NCBI GenBank assembly: GCA_024235635.1
Contig: JACKMA010000003.1
Coordinates: forward strand, 776,061 to 840,060
DNA: 64,000 nt
Source of the DNA: Zoogloeaceae bacterium
GTDB lineage: Bacteria; Pseudomonadota; Gammaproteobacteria; Burkholderiales; Rhodocyclaceae
Direction: 5' to 3'
Under the pieces are notes generated by a model. It searched no databases and was not told where the DNA came from. It saw only the letters and a list, made by a program, of their open reading frames with translations. Positions within the stretch are counted from its first letter, which is position 1; every line of letters begins with the position of its first letter. Made by a program: the position numbers and the translations under genes. Positions 1 through 11,638 of the stretch are shown here, in pieces.

Positions 1-382
1 GTTCCCCGATTACGAGCGCGTCATCCCGCAGCATCATCCGACCCAGCTCGCCTTCGCCCGGTTGCCGCTGCAGGCCGCCCTGCAGCGCGCCGCGATCCTG
101 ACCAACGACAAGTTCCGCGGTGTGCGGCTGGTGCTCGAGTCTGGCAGCCTGAAGATCATCTCGAGCAACGCCGAACAGGAAGAGGCGCAGGAAGAGCTCG
201 AAATCGACTATCAGGGTGGCGCCCTCGACATCGGCTTCAACGTCACCTACCTGCTCGACGTTCTCGCCAATGTCGGCAGCGACGAAGTCGTCGTGCACCT
301 GAACGACTCGAATTCGTCGGCGCTGATCACCGTCGCCGACATGCCCGGCTTCAAGTACGTGGTCATGCCGATGCGCATCTGA
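1..382 (+). CDS. dnaN: DNA polymerase III beta sliding clamp, C-terminal part (truncated by window edge)
   Basis: This is the last third (126 residues) of the ring-shaped processivity clamp that tethers the replicative polymerase to DNA. Reading starts in frame at base 2 with FPDYERVIP, a characteristic clamp segment, continues through the domain III fold and ends with the typical C-terminus VVMPMRI, which forms part of the hydrophobic pocket that binds polymerase and other clamp clients. The start lies outside the window. gyrB follows after only 95 bases, so recF, which usually lies between these genes, is absent here. The call is very secure. Confidence 0.98.
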   Translation, partial: FPDYERVIPQHHPTQLAFARLPLQAALQRAAILTNDKFRGVRLVLESGSLKIISSNAEQEEAQEELEIDYQGGALDIGFNVTYLLDVLANVGSDEVVVHLNDSNSSALITVADMPGFKYVVMPMRI

Positions 383-477
383 GCATCACCCGACCCGCGG
401 CCACCGCAGCCGGTCGCCGCGCCCCCGCTCTTTGCAGGACTCCGGAGCGCCTTGCGTTCCAATCACCGGGATCGACG

Positions 478-2958
<2,481 letters not shown>

Positions 2959-3143
2959 ATCAGCCTGGACCGAGCGAACCGTTCGGCGCCCGGATCGGGG
3001 CATGGGTGGCACGGTGCCGGTCGCTTCCCCGAGCACCATGTCCACCGCGATGCGCGCCGCCGGACCACAGCTTGCCGCAACGAAATCGCGTCAGCCCGTT
3101 TGCCGGGACGCTGCGGAGCCCTGCGCCGCGACTCACCTCTGCA

Positions 3144-4193
3144 TCAATGCTTCTGGCGACGAGAACAGAGCAGACCCAGCAGTCCGATACCCACCAGCGC
3201 AAACGGCCCGGGTTCGGGCACGTCATTGACGTCGCGGTCATCGATCGGATCGTCGTTGATGGTGTCGATCAATGCCGTGGTGTGAAGGTGGGCCAAGAAG
3301 ATGTTGTCGTCGTTCGTCGCATTGAAGGTGTTGATCGAGAAACCGGCATCGCCGGCCGCGAGGAACGGGGACAGGTCGTAGAGTTCGTCGTCTTCGGCAT
3401 AGCTGCCGACATTGTTCGCCGGATCGTCGCCGAGACCTCCCACGGTCAGCAGCGAACCGTCGGTGACCGTCAGGCCGTCATCGTTGTTGCCGGCGAAGTT
3501 GGTCAGCAGATCGCCATTGACGGTGATTCTCGACGCCTGACTGCAGCAGCTGAATGAACTCGCGATGCCGAAATGGGCAAAGAACGTCGGATCGGACGGA
3601 TCGCCGATCGGGGTCGAGAACAATACGTCGGTCGTTTCGCCCCCGGTTGCCTGACCACCGTCCAGCAGGACGACGCTGGAGGTCGGAAGACTGGCATCGG
3701 AATAGACCACCGCCAGCACCGATCCGTCAATCAACTGGTTCAGTCCGCCTTCCGCCATCGCCCACGAGAAACTGGAGGTCGCGGCACCGACCACCAGCGA
3801 CTGTACCAGCGACGTGACATCCGCCCGCGCGGTAAACCACTGACCAAGCTCCGGTCGCGTGCTGACGGCGCCGACCAAGGTGTCGTAGTTGGTGATGGCG
3901 TTTCCGGCCAGGGTGATGCCCGCTGAGTTGTAGGCGTCCAGTGTCGTCGGGCTACTCGAATACCACGGAAAGGGCGTGCCTGCGGTATATAGAAATGCCT
4001 TCAGAATGGTCGCCGATACGGGTATCTCGGCCTGTACCGTGCCGACGGTCGCATTATTGCTGCCGATACCGTCCACGCTGAGACCGACATTGCCGACGAC
4101 GCCGTACGATGGCACCAGGGCCGCCGAGGCCGCCGACGCACCCAGCGCGAGCGCGAACGGCAATGCCGATCGAATGAACGAACGTCCTTGCAT
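3144..4193 (-). CDS. PEP-CTERM-anchored secreted protein
   Basis: A 349-residue exported protein of unknown function. The start at 4193 is preferred over an in-frame ATG 33 bases upstream because GGAG lies 7 bases before it and the signal peptide then begins immediately (MQGRSFIRSALPFALALG, cleavage after ASAASA). The C-terminus is a textbook PEP-CTERM sorting signal: VPEPGPFALVGIGLLGLL followed by CSRRQKH, which an exosortase would recognise, cleave and attach to the surface. The middle (ARADVTSLVQ, LAVVYSDASLP, VVLLDGGQ) resembles the DUF3344 type of surface domain; that resemblance is from memory and not certain. No exosortase is encoded in the window. The gene is convergent with gyrB. Confidence 0.85.
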   Translation of the reverse strand: MQGRSFIRSALPFALALGASAASAALVPSYGVVGNVGLSVDGIGSNNATVGTVQAEIPVSATILKAFLYTAGTPFPWYSSSPTTLDAYNSAGITLAGNAITNYDTLVGAVSTRPELGQWFTARADVTSLVQSLVVGAATSSFSWAMAEGGLNQLIDGSVLAVVYSDASLPTSSVVLLDGGQATGGETTDVLFSTPIGDPSDPTFFAHFGIASSFSCCSQASRITVNGDLLTNFAGNNDDGLTVTDGSLLTVGGLGDDPANNVGSYAEDDELYDLSPFLAAGDAGFSINTFNATNDDNIFLAHLHTTALIDTINDDPIDDRDVNDVPEPGPFALVGIGLLGLLCSRRQKH

Positions 4194-5276
4194 TTGAAAC
4201 TCCAGACTTGATTGATCGAGTTTCACCGGAAGGCAAAAAATGCGCCCGTGTCTGCAATGTCATGATATTCAAGTATTAACAAACCCATTTTCGAAGCGTT
4301 CGTGCCATCCATGTCAATTATGTCGACAGCATTGCGTTCGCGTCCTGGTGGCAGTTGGAGGCCCGGCGGTCCGAGAATGCGACAGCGCCATGGGCGACCA
4401 TCGATGTCCGGATGCGGCCCACTATCGTCGTTTTCCCTGCGAACCATTTCCGCGATTTTCGCTGTCGCCGCATCCCCGACAATGCCACGTCCTCGCCAGC
4501 CGCTGCGCCGCCCGTCCGCGATGTGAACGGACGCTATTGAGGTGACGCGAATCCGTATCCGGCCGACCGAGCAACTTTGAAGCCCGGCACCGCACAAGCT
4601 CGAAAGGCGATCCCGCCATGAAACCGGCAGGCGGCGGGGCGCCCATTGGCGCTTCGCCAATTCGCCGTTCATCGATGTCCCGACAGATTCGGCCATGCCA
4701 CCGGCACCATGCGATTCCCCGAGAACTTTCTGCATTTCGCCCTCGGCAGCAGTACGCCCGACACAATGGTGACGGTGCCGATTGCCTGGCCGTACAATCT
4801 GCCGGCGACAGCCGTCTGCCGGAAGATCGGTCCGACTCCGGATTCTTCGTGAGGCCCGCACCGAAGGCGGCACCCAGTTGGTACAAGGTTGCCTCGACAG
4901 GTTGCGGCAACACCGCTGCCTTCAGCGTCACGCACGGGCCGTTGGGCGACGACCGTCTGCGCGAACGGCCACATCATCGACCAGGGCGGACCCACTGCAC
5001 AGGCATCGGCCGCTCGACTGACCTCGTCCGAACGGGGCATGCTGCTCCCGAATCCGCTGTGTCTCGGGACGGCCGCAGTCGAGCAGCGAATCGCCCGCGT
5101 CCCGGGACGTGGCCTGCGGCCCGCCCATTGATGCAAGACCCGGATCCTGGCCAGCGTCCTGCCGGCTCGGCCATCCGAACCGGCAGCCTGGCCGCCGACA
5201 AAGCCGGAGGCCGCGATCGGCATCCGAGTATCCTGTCGCGGACAGGCACCATTTCACTTTGAGCGGACAAGACGAC
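4194..5276. other. Gene-poor interval, nothing recognised
   Basis: About 1.1 kb between the start of the PEP-CTERM gene and the start of the next membrane protein gene. Long open frames exist on both strands, but their translations are arginine/proline-rich, show no motif or plausible start, and look like chance frames in GC-rich DNA. A short AT-rich pocket at about 4229-4310 probably holds the promoter of the PEP-CTERM gene. I see no RNA gene or terminator. Confidence 0.5.
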
Positions 5277-5828
5277 ATGAGCAGCCTGGCCCCACCCTTC
5301 ACCGGTCTTGACTGGTCGCAGCGCGGGTTGCTGTTGGCAATGTTTGCCGCCGTTTCGGCCTGGGTGATGCTGCGCCGAATCGAACCGATCGACCAGGTTC
5401 TCCAGAGCCGCGTGCCGGGCGGCATTCTGGCGCTCGAGTTCGCGTGGTCCGGCGAACGGGCATCGGCGATTCTCGCCAGCTGGCACGGACTGGAGGATCA
5501 GGTACGAAGCCAGACGCTTTGGGACTACCTGTTCCTGCTGTGCTATCCGCCGGCACTGGCCCTCGCCTGCGCCATGTTGTGCGGCGCCGACGGTAACCCG
5601 GTGGCGATGATCGGGACTTTCGTGGCCTGGGCGGTGCTTGCGGCGACACCGCTCGATGCCATCGAGAACCTGGCGATGATGGCGATGGTCTCGCACGGCG
5701 CCTCCGAGGTTCTCGCCAAGCTCGCGGGCTGGTGTGCCGGGCTCAAGTTCACCGTCTTGCTGGCCGCCGTCGGCTACCTGCTTACGGCCGGAGCGGCGAC
5801 ATTCGTTCGCCGATACGTGCTGCCTTAG
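5277..5828 (+). CDS. Uncharacterised four-helix inner-membrane protein
   Basis: A 183-residue protein with four predicted membrane segments (about residues 16-33, 82-102, 109-125 and 154-176). The first helix is followed by a soluble stretch of about 50 residues (ILALEFAWSGERASAIL). The sequence WDYLFLLCYPPALALA and TPLDAIENLAMMAM is of a type I recall from uncharacterised bacterial membrane proteins, without a known role. ATG 5277 is chosen because upstream in-frame codons give an arginine-rich, non-protein-like extension and the coding signal begins here. The Shine-Dalgarno is weak (GAGCGG). It has no obvious operon partner. Confidence 0.75.
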   Translation: MSSLAPPFTGLDWSQRGLLLAMFAAVSAWVMLRRIEPIDQVLQSRVPGGILALEFAWSGERASAILASWHGLEDQVRSQTLWDYLFLLCYPPALALACAMLCGADGNPVAMIGTFVAWAVLAATPLDAIENLAMMAMVSHGASEVLAKLAGWCAGLKFTVLLAAVGYLLTAGAATFVRRYVLP

Positions 5829-6012
5829 CGGCGCGAATGCACTGTGTAAGACGCGCACCCACAGGCATCTTCACGCCATGCCGTTGGACGCCCTCCGCTG
5901 CGCTGCGCGAAGCCCAAACGAGCGCGCACGGAATGGCTTGGGAGGGGGAACCGAAAACCGGATTTCATCTCTTGGCGTCTGCTTGAGACGCACGCCAACT
6001 GATGCATCGACG

Positions 6013-6342
6013 GTGCCAGTGAGGCTGCGCTTCGTCTGCAGCGAGAACCAACTGCGTAGCCCCACCGCCGAAGCCGTATTCTCGGAATACGAAGGGGTCG
6101 AGGCAATCGGCGCGGGGACGAATCACGATGCGGATACACCGCTGTCGGGGGATCTGATCGAGCGGGCGGATGTCTTCCTCGTGATGGAGAAGTTGCATCG
6201 CGACAAGACTGCCAGGAAATACGGAGCCGTGCTCGCGGGCAAGCGGTTCGTCACGCTCGACATTCCGGACACGATCGATTGCGTGGATCCGAAACGGGTC
6301 AGGCTGCTCGAAACGAAGGTGCCGAAGTACATCTGTCGATAG
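6013..6342 (+). CDS. Low-molecular-weight protein tyrosine phosphatase-like protein
   Basis: A small (109-residue) cytoplasmic protein of the compact LMW-PTP-like group. Near the N-terminus it has the phosphate-binding loop FVCSENQLRSPTAEAVF, in which Cys-x5-Arg-Ser is the catalytic signature. ERADVFLVMEKLHRDK and the DIPD motif, supplying the general-acid aspartate, follow at the positions expected for this group. There is no ATG in frame close to the conserved start; GTG 6013 gives a start directly before the first beta strand, and GTG 6019 is equally possible. No strong Shine-Dalgarno is visible. The upstream in-frame extension back to 5734 is not protein-like. The substrate is unknown. 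Confidence 0.8.
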   Translation: MPVRLRFVCSENQLRSPTAEAVFSEYEGVEAIGAGTNHDADTPLSGDLIERADVFLVMEKLHRDKTARKYGAVLAGKRFVTLDIPDTIDCVDPKRVRLLETKVPKYICR

Positions 6343-6565
6343 CCGTGCGACAAACCGGGAATCCATGGATCCCCGGGGACAGAACCAGTTCTGTCGGGGC
6401 CCGCTGGACAATCCGTCCGATATGGCTAGCCTACAGGGTGCACCCCGGCCCGCAAGCAAGCGGTCCCTGACCGGCACATTTTCGAGCATGGATCGGTTTT
6501 CGTCGCCGGGCCCCTGCTTCGCACTTCTTTGGATGACTTCGCTTGAAACAAGAGGGGAGGTCGCT

Positions 6566-7057
6566 ATGCCCGCTTTGACCCCGAGATCGACGCACGCACT
6601 CTCGGCGCTTCTATTTGCCGGTTCCGTTGCGAATGCCATGGCGCAGGAGATGCCCAGGCAATTCGAGTTTTCCGTAACGTACCATGCAGTCGTCGACAGC
6701 AATATCGTCGCGCTCGGCGGCGACGACTTTGCCGGCAGCTTTCATGGCAGCTTCATTGCGACGAACGACGCCGGGGGTGCCTTCATGCACGACATGTTCG
6801 GTACTTGTTCCTATGCCGTGATTCGGGCGGAGGGCGTGCTGGAGATGAGCGGCGGATGCACGTACGCCGACAAGGAAGGCGACCGACTTTTCGAGACATT
6901 CAGGATTCCCCCAGGTGGCAGTGGCGAACTGGCATTCATCGGGGGAACCGGGAAATTCGCGGGCATCAGGTGCGAGGGCAAGTTAGAGACGCGAGCCCGC
7001 AGCCAGGACCGCTCGATGACGATCGGCACGAAGACGGGAAGCTGCAGGCGACCTTGA
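6566..7057 (+). CDS. Secreted protein of unknown function
   Basis: A 163-residue exported protein. ATG 6566 is fixed by a strong Shine-Dalgarno (GAGGGGAGG, ending 5 bases before it) and by the signal peptide that follows, with cleavage probably after SVANAMA. The mature part is beta-rich and contains three cysteines (GTCSYAV, GGCTYADK, IRCEGK) plus a fourth near the end. GELAFIGGTGKFAGIRCEG resembles the last strands of small lipocalin/AOC-like barrels, but I cannot place it in a family. It is convergent with the cupredoxin gene. Confidence 0.8.
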   Translation: MPALTPRSTHALSALLFAGSVANAMAQEMPRQFEFSVTYHAVVDSNIVALGGDDFAGSFHGSFIATNDAGGAFMHDMFGTCSYAVIRAEGVLEMSGGCTYADKEGDRLFETFRIPPGGSGELAFIGGTGKFAGIRCEGKLETRARSQDRSMTIGTKTGSCRRP

Positions 7058-7150
7058 TGCCGGCCGTCTCGGCGGCGGTCATCGAGCGGGCATCCGACGG
7101 GCGCCTGGCATGCGTCCTTGGATTGCCACTGCAGCGGGATGTCGTGCGCG

Positions 7151-7837
7151 CTAGTAGCCGGCCTGACCCGGCACCGGCGCTCGCGGAATACGAAAGTCCG
7201 GGGTCAGCGAAATCTGCCAGCTCGCCTCGACGACGCCCTCGTCGGTCACGGCGAGCGGCTTCGTGGTCTGGTCTTCGGCGCCGGCGAGTCTCGGATGCCA
7301 GACGCGGACCTTGTAGTGCCCGCTCGGCAATTGCGCCAGTGTGGCGGTGCCGGCGGCATCGGTCTTGGCGTAATACGGGCTGTTCGCGACATAGACGTAG
7401 GCGATCATCCAGTCGTGGATGTTGCAGCCGAGAATCACGGTGCCCGGCTTGTCGAACAGCACCGGGGTCGCCGGATCGCCGATGTACAGCGGCAGTTCGA
7501 AGCGCTTGGCGTCGGAGAACGAATAGACGTGATGGCGAATATTGTCCCGGTTCGGAAAATTGACCGAAGTGCCGACCTCGACCGGCAGCACGTAGGGAAC
7601 GAATTCTTTGTTTACCTGGTCGATGATGATGGTGTCGGTACCGGGCGTCGCCGGCCGACCGGCGCGTTGCCCGGCGACGTCGGCCACCGCCACGACCACC
7701 GCGTCGGCGAGCGGCTTGCCGTCGGCGTCCCGTACCAGCGCTCTCAGCTCACCCGCCGAAGCGGCGGTCGCCGCCAGCAGCCACGCCGACATCAGGGCGG
7801 GCAGTCGAAGTGCGGGAGTGGGGGCCGATCGTCGCAT
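7151..7837 (-). CDS. Exported amicyanin-like cupredoxin (methylamine-utilisation-protein-like)
   Basis: A 228-residue periplasmic protein that probably carries electrons with a type 1 copper site. The signal peptide ends around TAASA-GELRAL. A carboxypeptidase-regulatory-like or cupredoxin beta domain follows. The copper ligands are visible: RHHVYSF (His102/103) and GCNIHDWMIAY, giving Cys138, His141 and Met144 in the Cys-x2-His-x2-Met spacing of amicyanin. SPYYAKTDAAGTATLAQLP is also typical of proteins annotated as methylamine utilisation proteins, although no methylamine dehydrogenase genes are present. It is the last gene of a three-gene operon, 5 bases after the barrel gene, so its role is probably tied to the membrane GGDEF/EAL protein. 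Confidence 0.82.
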   Translation of the reverse strand: MRRSAPTPALRLPALMSAWLLAATAASAGELRALVRDADGKPLADAVVVAVADVAGQRAGRPATPGTDTIIIDQVNKEFVPYVLPVEVGTSVNFPNRDNIRHHVYSFSDAKRFELPLYIGDPATPVLFDKPGTVILGCNIHDWMIAYVYVANSPYYAKTDAAGTATLAQLPSGHYKVRVWHPRLAGAEDQTTKPLAVTDEGVVEASWQISLTPDFRIPRAPVPGQAGY

Positions 7838-7842
7838 CGTCG

Positions 7843-8715
7843 TCAGAATTGCTGCAGGTAGGTGGCCCGCAGCAGATTGGAACGATACGCGATGCCGCCC
7901 TCCGCATTGCTGTCGATCAGCTGGTAGCCGAGGGTCATCGATGCGTCGGCGCCGATCAGGCGGCTGAGCGAAAGCTGCAGGTCGCGGGTCATGGCGGTGA
8001 GGGTATAGGCAAAGCGGTCGGGGCCGAACACTTCGTCGGGTGCAATCGCGTCGGAAGCCAGGAAGATCGGCAGGTTGCGCAGCGTCGTCGACACGATGTC
8101 GCCCTTGTGAATCGCGTAGCTGGCGCCGAGCAGGTAGCTTGGCGTCAGCATGGCATTGATGCCGACACGCAGATGGCGGCTGCTGGTGTCGAAGACGTCG
8201 GCCGCGATCTGCGGCAACACCCGGTCGCCGACATCGTCCGAGCGGCGCAACTGGAATCCATAGCCGGCCTGCATGTCCACGCGCGGCGAAAATCGCTTGT
8301 GCAGCGTGGCTCCGGCCTCGTATTGCCAACCGGTGCGGGCGCTGTCGCGATACATCAGGCGACTGGCCGATACCGCGAGCGCCAGCGCGGGCGCATAGGC
8401 GCCGAGGCCGAACTTGTGGCGGTGCGTGAGCGTGACCCGTGCGGCGACATGGTCGAGGCCGTCATAGCGACGGAACGCGCTCGCCGAAAGCTCGAAACTC
8501 AGCTTCAGGCGGTCGCTGTCGCTCACCTGATAGCCGGCGCCAGCGTCTGCGGAGACCACCAGCGTGCTGTCGCTGGTGATGTCGCGGTCGAGTTCGGCGC
8601 GTGCCAGGTTGTCGTCGAGGCGCAACTCGATGCCGACCTGGTCGATCAGTCCGGCATGAGCGGCAAGGCACTGCATCCCCCACAGGCCAAGCAGCAGTGC
8701 GGGAACTCGGATCAT
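7843..8715 (-). CDS. Outer-membrane beta-barrel protein, uncharacterised
   Basis: A 290-residue exported protein. The start at 8715 overlaps the stop of the upstream GGDEF/EAL gene by four bases (ATGA), and a signal peptide follows (MIRVPALLLGLWGMQ, cleavage near AAHA-GLID). The rest is made of alternating amphipathic strands with aromatic girdle residues (FRRYDGLDHVAARVTLTHRH, YRDSARTGWQYEAGATLHKR) and ends LRATYLQQF, with the terminal phenylalanine typical of BAM-inserted barrels. The barrel assignment is inferred from this pattern. It is translationally coupled to a c-di-GMP protein and to a cupredoxin gene. The substrate is unknown. Confidence 0.75.
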   Translation of the reverse strand: MIRVPALLLGLWGMQCLAAHAGLIDQVGIELRLDDNLARAELDRDITSDSTLVVSADAGAGYQVSDSDRLKLSFELSASAFRRYDGLDHVAARVTLTHRHKFGLGAYAPALALAVSASRLMYRDSARTGWQYEAGATLHKRFSPRVDMQAGYGFQLRRSDDVGDRVLPQIAADVFDTSSRHLRVGINAMLTPSYLLGASYAIHKGDIVSTTLRNLPIFLASDAIAPDEVFGPDRFAYTLTAMTRDLQLSLSRLIGADASMTLGYQLIDSNAEGGIAYRSNLLRATYLQQF

Positions 8716-11222
8716 GCATCGATTTCCTTGTACGCCATGGCGATTTCGCCGCGGGCGGTGCGGGGCCTGCGGATCCACTGCTCGAAGTCCTTCGCAGGCA
8801 TCGGTATGCCGACATGGTAACCCTGCGCGTGATCACAGCACAGCCTTTGCAGCAGATCCAGCGCCTGTTGCGACTCGACGCCTTCGGCGACGACCTCGAG
8901 GTTCATGTTGTGGGCGAGGTCGATCACCGAGCGGACGATCGCGAGATCGTCCCGTTCGGTCGTGACCTTGGCGACGAAGGACTGATCGATCTTGATCTCA
9001 GTCACCGGCAGGCGCTTGATCTGTGCGAGCGAGGAATAGCCGCTGCCGAAATCGTCGAGGGACAGGCCGAAGCCCAGGTTCTTGAGCTGCGTGGCGATCT
9101 TCCTCGTGCGCTCCGGGTCGTCCATGATCGCGCTTTCGGTGATCTCGAGCACGAACCATTGGGCCGAGGCGCCATGGTTCTGCAACAGCTGCTGAAGTTC
9201 CGGCACGAGGTCTTCGGACAGCAGATCGCGCACCGACAGGTTGATCGACAGCGACATCGGCAGCCCCTGGTTGCGCCAGCGAGCGACCTGGGCGAAGGCC
9301 TCGGCGATCACCCAGAGCGTGATGGCATGGATGCAGTCGGTTCGTTCCGCGAACGGAATGAACTCGTTGGGCATCAGCAGACCGCGCTGCGGATGTTGCC
9401 AGCGGACCAGTGCCTCGGCGTGCATGGTGCCGCGCCGCGACAGATCGACCCGAGGCTGGTAGTACAGGCGAAATTCGCTACGTTCCGCCGCCTGGCGCAA
9501 CTCGGTCGCCAGCGCCAGCGTCTCGCTCCCGTCCAGTTCGGCCTCGTGACCGTCCTCGAACACGACGCAGGGAAGTCGCCGTCGCTTGCAGACATACATC
9601 GCCGCGTCGGCCCGGCTCATCAGCAGATTGGGCTCGTCGGCGTGCTGCGGGAAACTGGCGACGCCGATGCTGCCGTCGACATCGAGCAGGTGCCCTTCGA
9701 TCTCGACCGGCTGCATCAACGCCTGCCGCAGGCGCTGCGCCACCTCCTGTGCCTTGGCCGCTCCGACGGCCGGCAGCAGCACGGCGAACTCGTCGCCGCC
9801 GAGCCGGGCCGCCGTGTCCGAAGCACGCGCCAGCGCACCCCGCAGTCGAACCGCGACCTCCCGCAGCAGCAGGTCGCCGACATAGTGTCCGAGCGTGTCG
9901 TTCACTTCCTTGAAGCGATTGAGGTCGATCAGCATCACGCTGACCGGATGATCGAGCCGCTGGGCAACGCCGATCGCCTGATGCAGCCGGTCGTTGAACA
10001 GCACGCGGTTCGGCAGGCCGGTCAGAGAATCGTGATAGGCCATCGCCTTGATCTGCTGCTCGCGTGCCGAAATCGCCTGCCTCATGCTGTTGAAGGCCGT
10101 GGCGAGCTGGCCGAGTTCGTCGTTGCCGCCGGGGGGCGGACCATGCTCGTAGTCGCCGCCTTCCAGCCGCTGAGCGAACGCCACCAGTGCGGTCACCGGG
10201 CGCGAGATGCTGCGTGCGATCAGCAGGCTGCCGACGATTGTCGCGCCGAGGCTGATGGCCCCCAGCCACAGCAGAATCTCGCGCAGGCTGCCGAAACGCG
10301 CGAGCGCCTCGGTCATCGAGCGTTGCAGGATCGCCAGCACCGCGTGGTTGTCGTCGATCGACAGTGCCGACGCCGACGTGACATGGTCGTCTGCGACCGT
10401 CGTCGCCAGCCTGCCGATCGCGCCGGTCGGCGACACGTCGGCCAAGGTGTGTCGCAATTGCTCGCGTCGTTCGGCGCCGAGCGTGCTGGCCGCAAGCGTC
10501 CATCCCCGATCGCGCTGCCAACCGGCGAACGAGATGTCGAGCGAGGTCAGCGCACTCAATTCCTCGGCCAGTCGTGCATCGATGCTGAAGCCCAGCACCA
10601 CCCAGCCGATCGGCGCAGGCGCAAGTACCGGGACCACCACCACCTGGGATGGCTCGCCGTCGCTCAGTTTGATCCCCGACGCGGTGCCGGACCTGGCCGC
10701 ATCGGCGACCAGCTCGGCAAACGCGGTGGCGGATGCGGCCGGCGCAGTCGTTGCGGTCGCGCCCGCGGTGGCCATGATCCGACCATCGGGTCCGACCAGC
10801 ACCATCTTTTCGGCGCCGATGCGGGATCCGTGGTTGTTGAGGGCCGATGCGATCGTGCCCTGGTCACCACTGGCGATGGCCTGGCGAAAGGCGAAATCCG
10901 AGGTCAGCAGCCGGGCGGCGGTAATGAGCTGGTCGGAGCGCTCCCGCAGCAAGCGATGGAAAATGCGCTCGCCGACCGCAATTTCCTCGCGCACGCTGAC
11001 CAGAGTGTTGGACGACACGGCGCGGTCGATCGCCAGGAACACCAGGACCTGGCTCGCCACCAGCAGCAGCGCGACGAACACGATCATCCGGTGTGCGAGC
11101 GCCCGCGCGAGGGAACTGCGGCGGGGCGGAGCCTCCGCCGCTGACCCGCGGCCGGATTCGGGCGTGCCGCCGACGGCGCGCCGCAAGGGGTTCCATAACG
11201 AAGAAAACAATCGACCGGTCAT
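8712..11222 (-). CDS. Membrane diguanylate cyclase/phosphodiesterase (sensor-HAMP-GGDEF-EAL)
   Basis: An 836-residue inner-membrane protein that should make or break cyclic di-GMP. Near residue 45 a membrane helix (MIVFVALLLVASQVLVFLAI) leads to a periplasmic sensing domain with cache-like features (KMVLVGPDGRIMATAG), then a second helix and HAMP (SISRPVTALVAFAQRLEGGD). The GGDEF active site is intact (LGGDEFAVLL near residue 473). The EAL domain has AEALVRW near 602, SINLS, LEITESA, LDDFGSGYSS, EIKIDQSF, AEGVES and AQGYH, so all metal and catalytic positions look present. The start at 11222 is chosen over an ATG 66 bases upstream because it opens directly into the basic N-terminus; the Shine-Dalgarno is weak. 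It is the first gene of an operon with the barrel and cupredoxin. Confidence 0.9.
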   Translation of the reverse strand: MTGRLFSSLWNPLRRAVGGTPESGRGSAAEAPPRRSSLARALAHRMIVFVALLLVASQVLVFLAIDRAVSSNTLVSVREEIAVGERIFHRLLRERSDQLITAARLLTSDFAFRQAIASGDQGTIASALNNHGSRIGAEKMVLVGPDGRIMATAGATATTAPAASATAFAELVADAARSGTASGIKLSDGEPSQVVVVPVLAPAPIGWVVLGFSIDARLAEELSALTSLDISFAGWQRDRGWTLAASTLGAERREQLRHTLADVSPTGAIGRLATTVADDHVTSASALSIDDNHAVLAILQRSMTEALARFGSLREILLWLGAISLGATIVGSLLIARSISRPVTALVAFAQRLEGGDYEHGPPPGGNDELGQLATAFNSMRQAISAREQQIKAMAYHDSLTGLPNRVLFNDRLHQAIGVAQRLDHPVSVMLIDLNRFKEVNDTLGHYVGDLLLREVAVRLRGALARASDTAARLGGDEFAVLLPAVGAAKAQEVAQRLRQALMQPVEIEGHLLDVDGSIGVASFPQHADEPNLLMSRADAAMYVCKRRRLPCVVFEDGHEAELDGSETLALATELRQAAERSEFRLYYQPRVDLSRRGTMHAEALVRWQHPQRGLLMPNEFIPFAERTDCIHAITLWVIAEAFAQVARWRNQGLPMSLSINLSVRDLLSEDLVPELQQLLQNHGASAQWFVLEITESAIMDDPERTRKIATQLKNLGFGLSLDDFGSGYSSLAQIKRLPVTEIKIDQSFVAKVTTERDDLAIVRSVIDLAHNMNLEVVAEGVESQQALDLLQRLCCDHAQGYHVGIPMPAKDFEQWIRRPRTARGEIAMAYKEIDA

Positions 11223-11638
11223 AGGTCCACGCACTGCCTCGGCTGACCCACCGGGTGCGCGAGTTGCGGCTCTCCGGCCACATGACAAGCGCGCGACATT
11301 GCTGCTGTATCTATAACTTTCAGCCTATCACCGCCGGATCTTCCAATCCAGCCGGTATTGCCCCGAAGTGCGAGCAAGTTCACGGATGAGCACGGAATAT
11401 TCGGATGCAGCGGCGCGTCCCGCGACGGCCCACGATCCTCCTGTGATGTCCTGGAATCGCCTGCTAAGATGCCGTGGCGTGCGACATGGCGGTGACCTTG
11501 TCGATCGCCGGTCTCCGCCAACGGCCCGGAAACTGTCGGCGCGTCGCCGAGCGTGACAGCCGTCGTGTCGATCAGGCCGGCTTTCGCACGACATGGCCGA
11601 CCCTTGTCCCAGATCACCAGCACGTACCGGAGACAGCC
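11223..11638. other. Intergenic region between divergent genes
   Basis: About 415 bases separating the minus-strand GGDEF/EAL operon from the plus-strand flavin reductase gene. It must hold both promoters, but I could not pick convincing boxes. Short frames here are arginine/serine-rich and look non-coding. Confidence 0.5.

Noticed and set aside
4281..4315. A TGGCACG-containing stretch on the minus strand upstream of the PEP-CTERM gene as a sigma-54 promoter
   Set aside because: The -12 GC element is not at the required spacing, so only half of the site is present.
4618..5262. A 214-codon plus-strand frame in the gap before 5277
   Set aside because: Arginine/proline-rich, no motif, no Shine-Dalgarno and no conserved start; treated as chance.
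8601..11144. An 847-codon plus-strand frame opposite the GGDEF/EAL and barrel genes
   Set aside because: The translation is rich in RRQ/HRR-type repeats and lacks any domain; the minus-strand genes have complete catalytic motifs.
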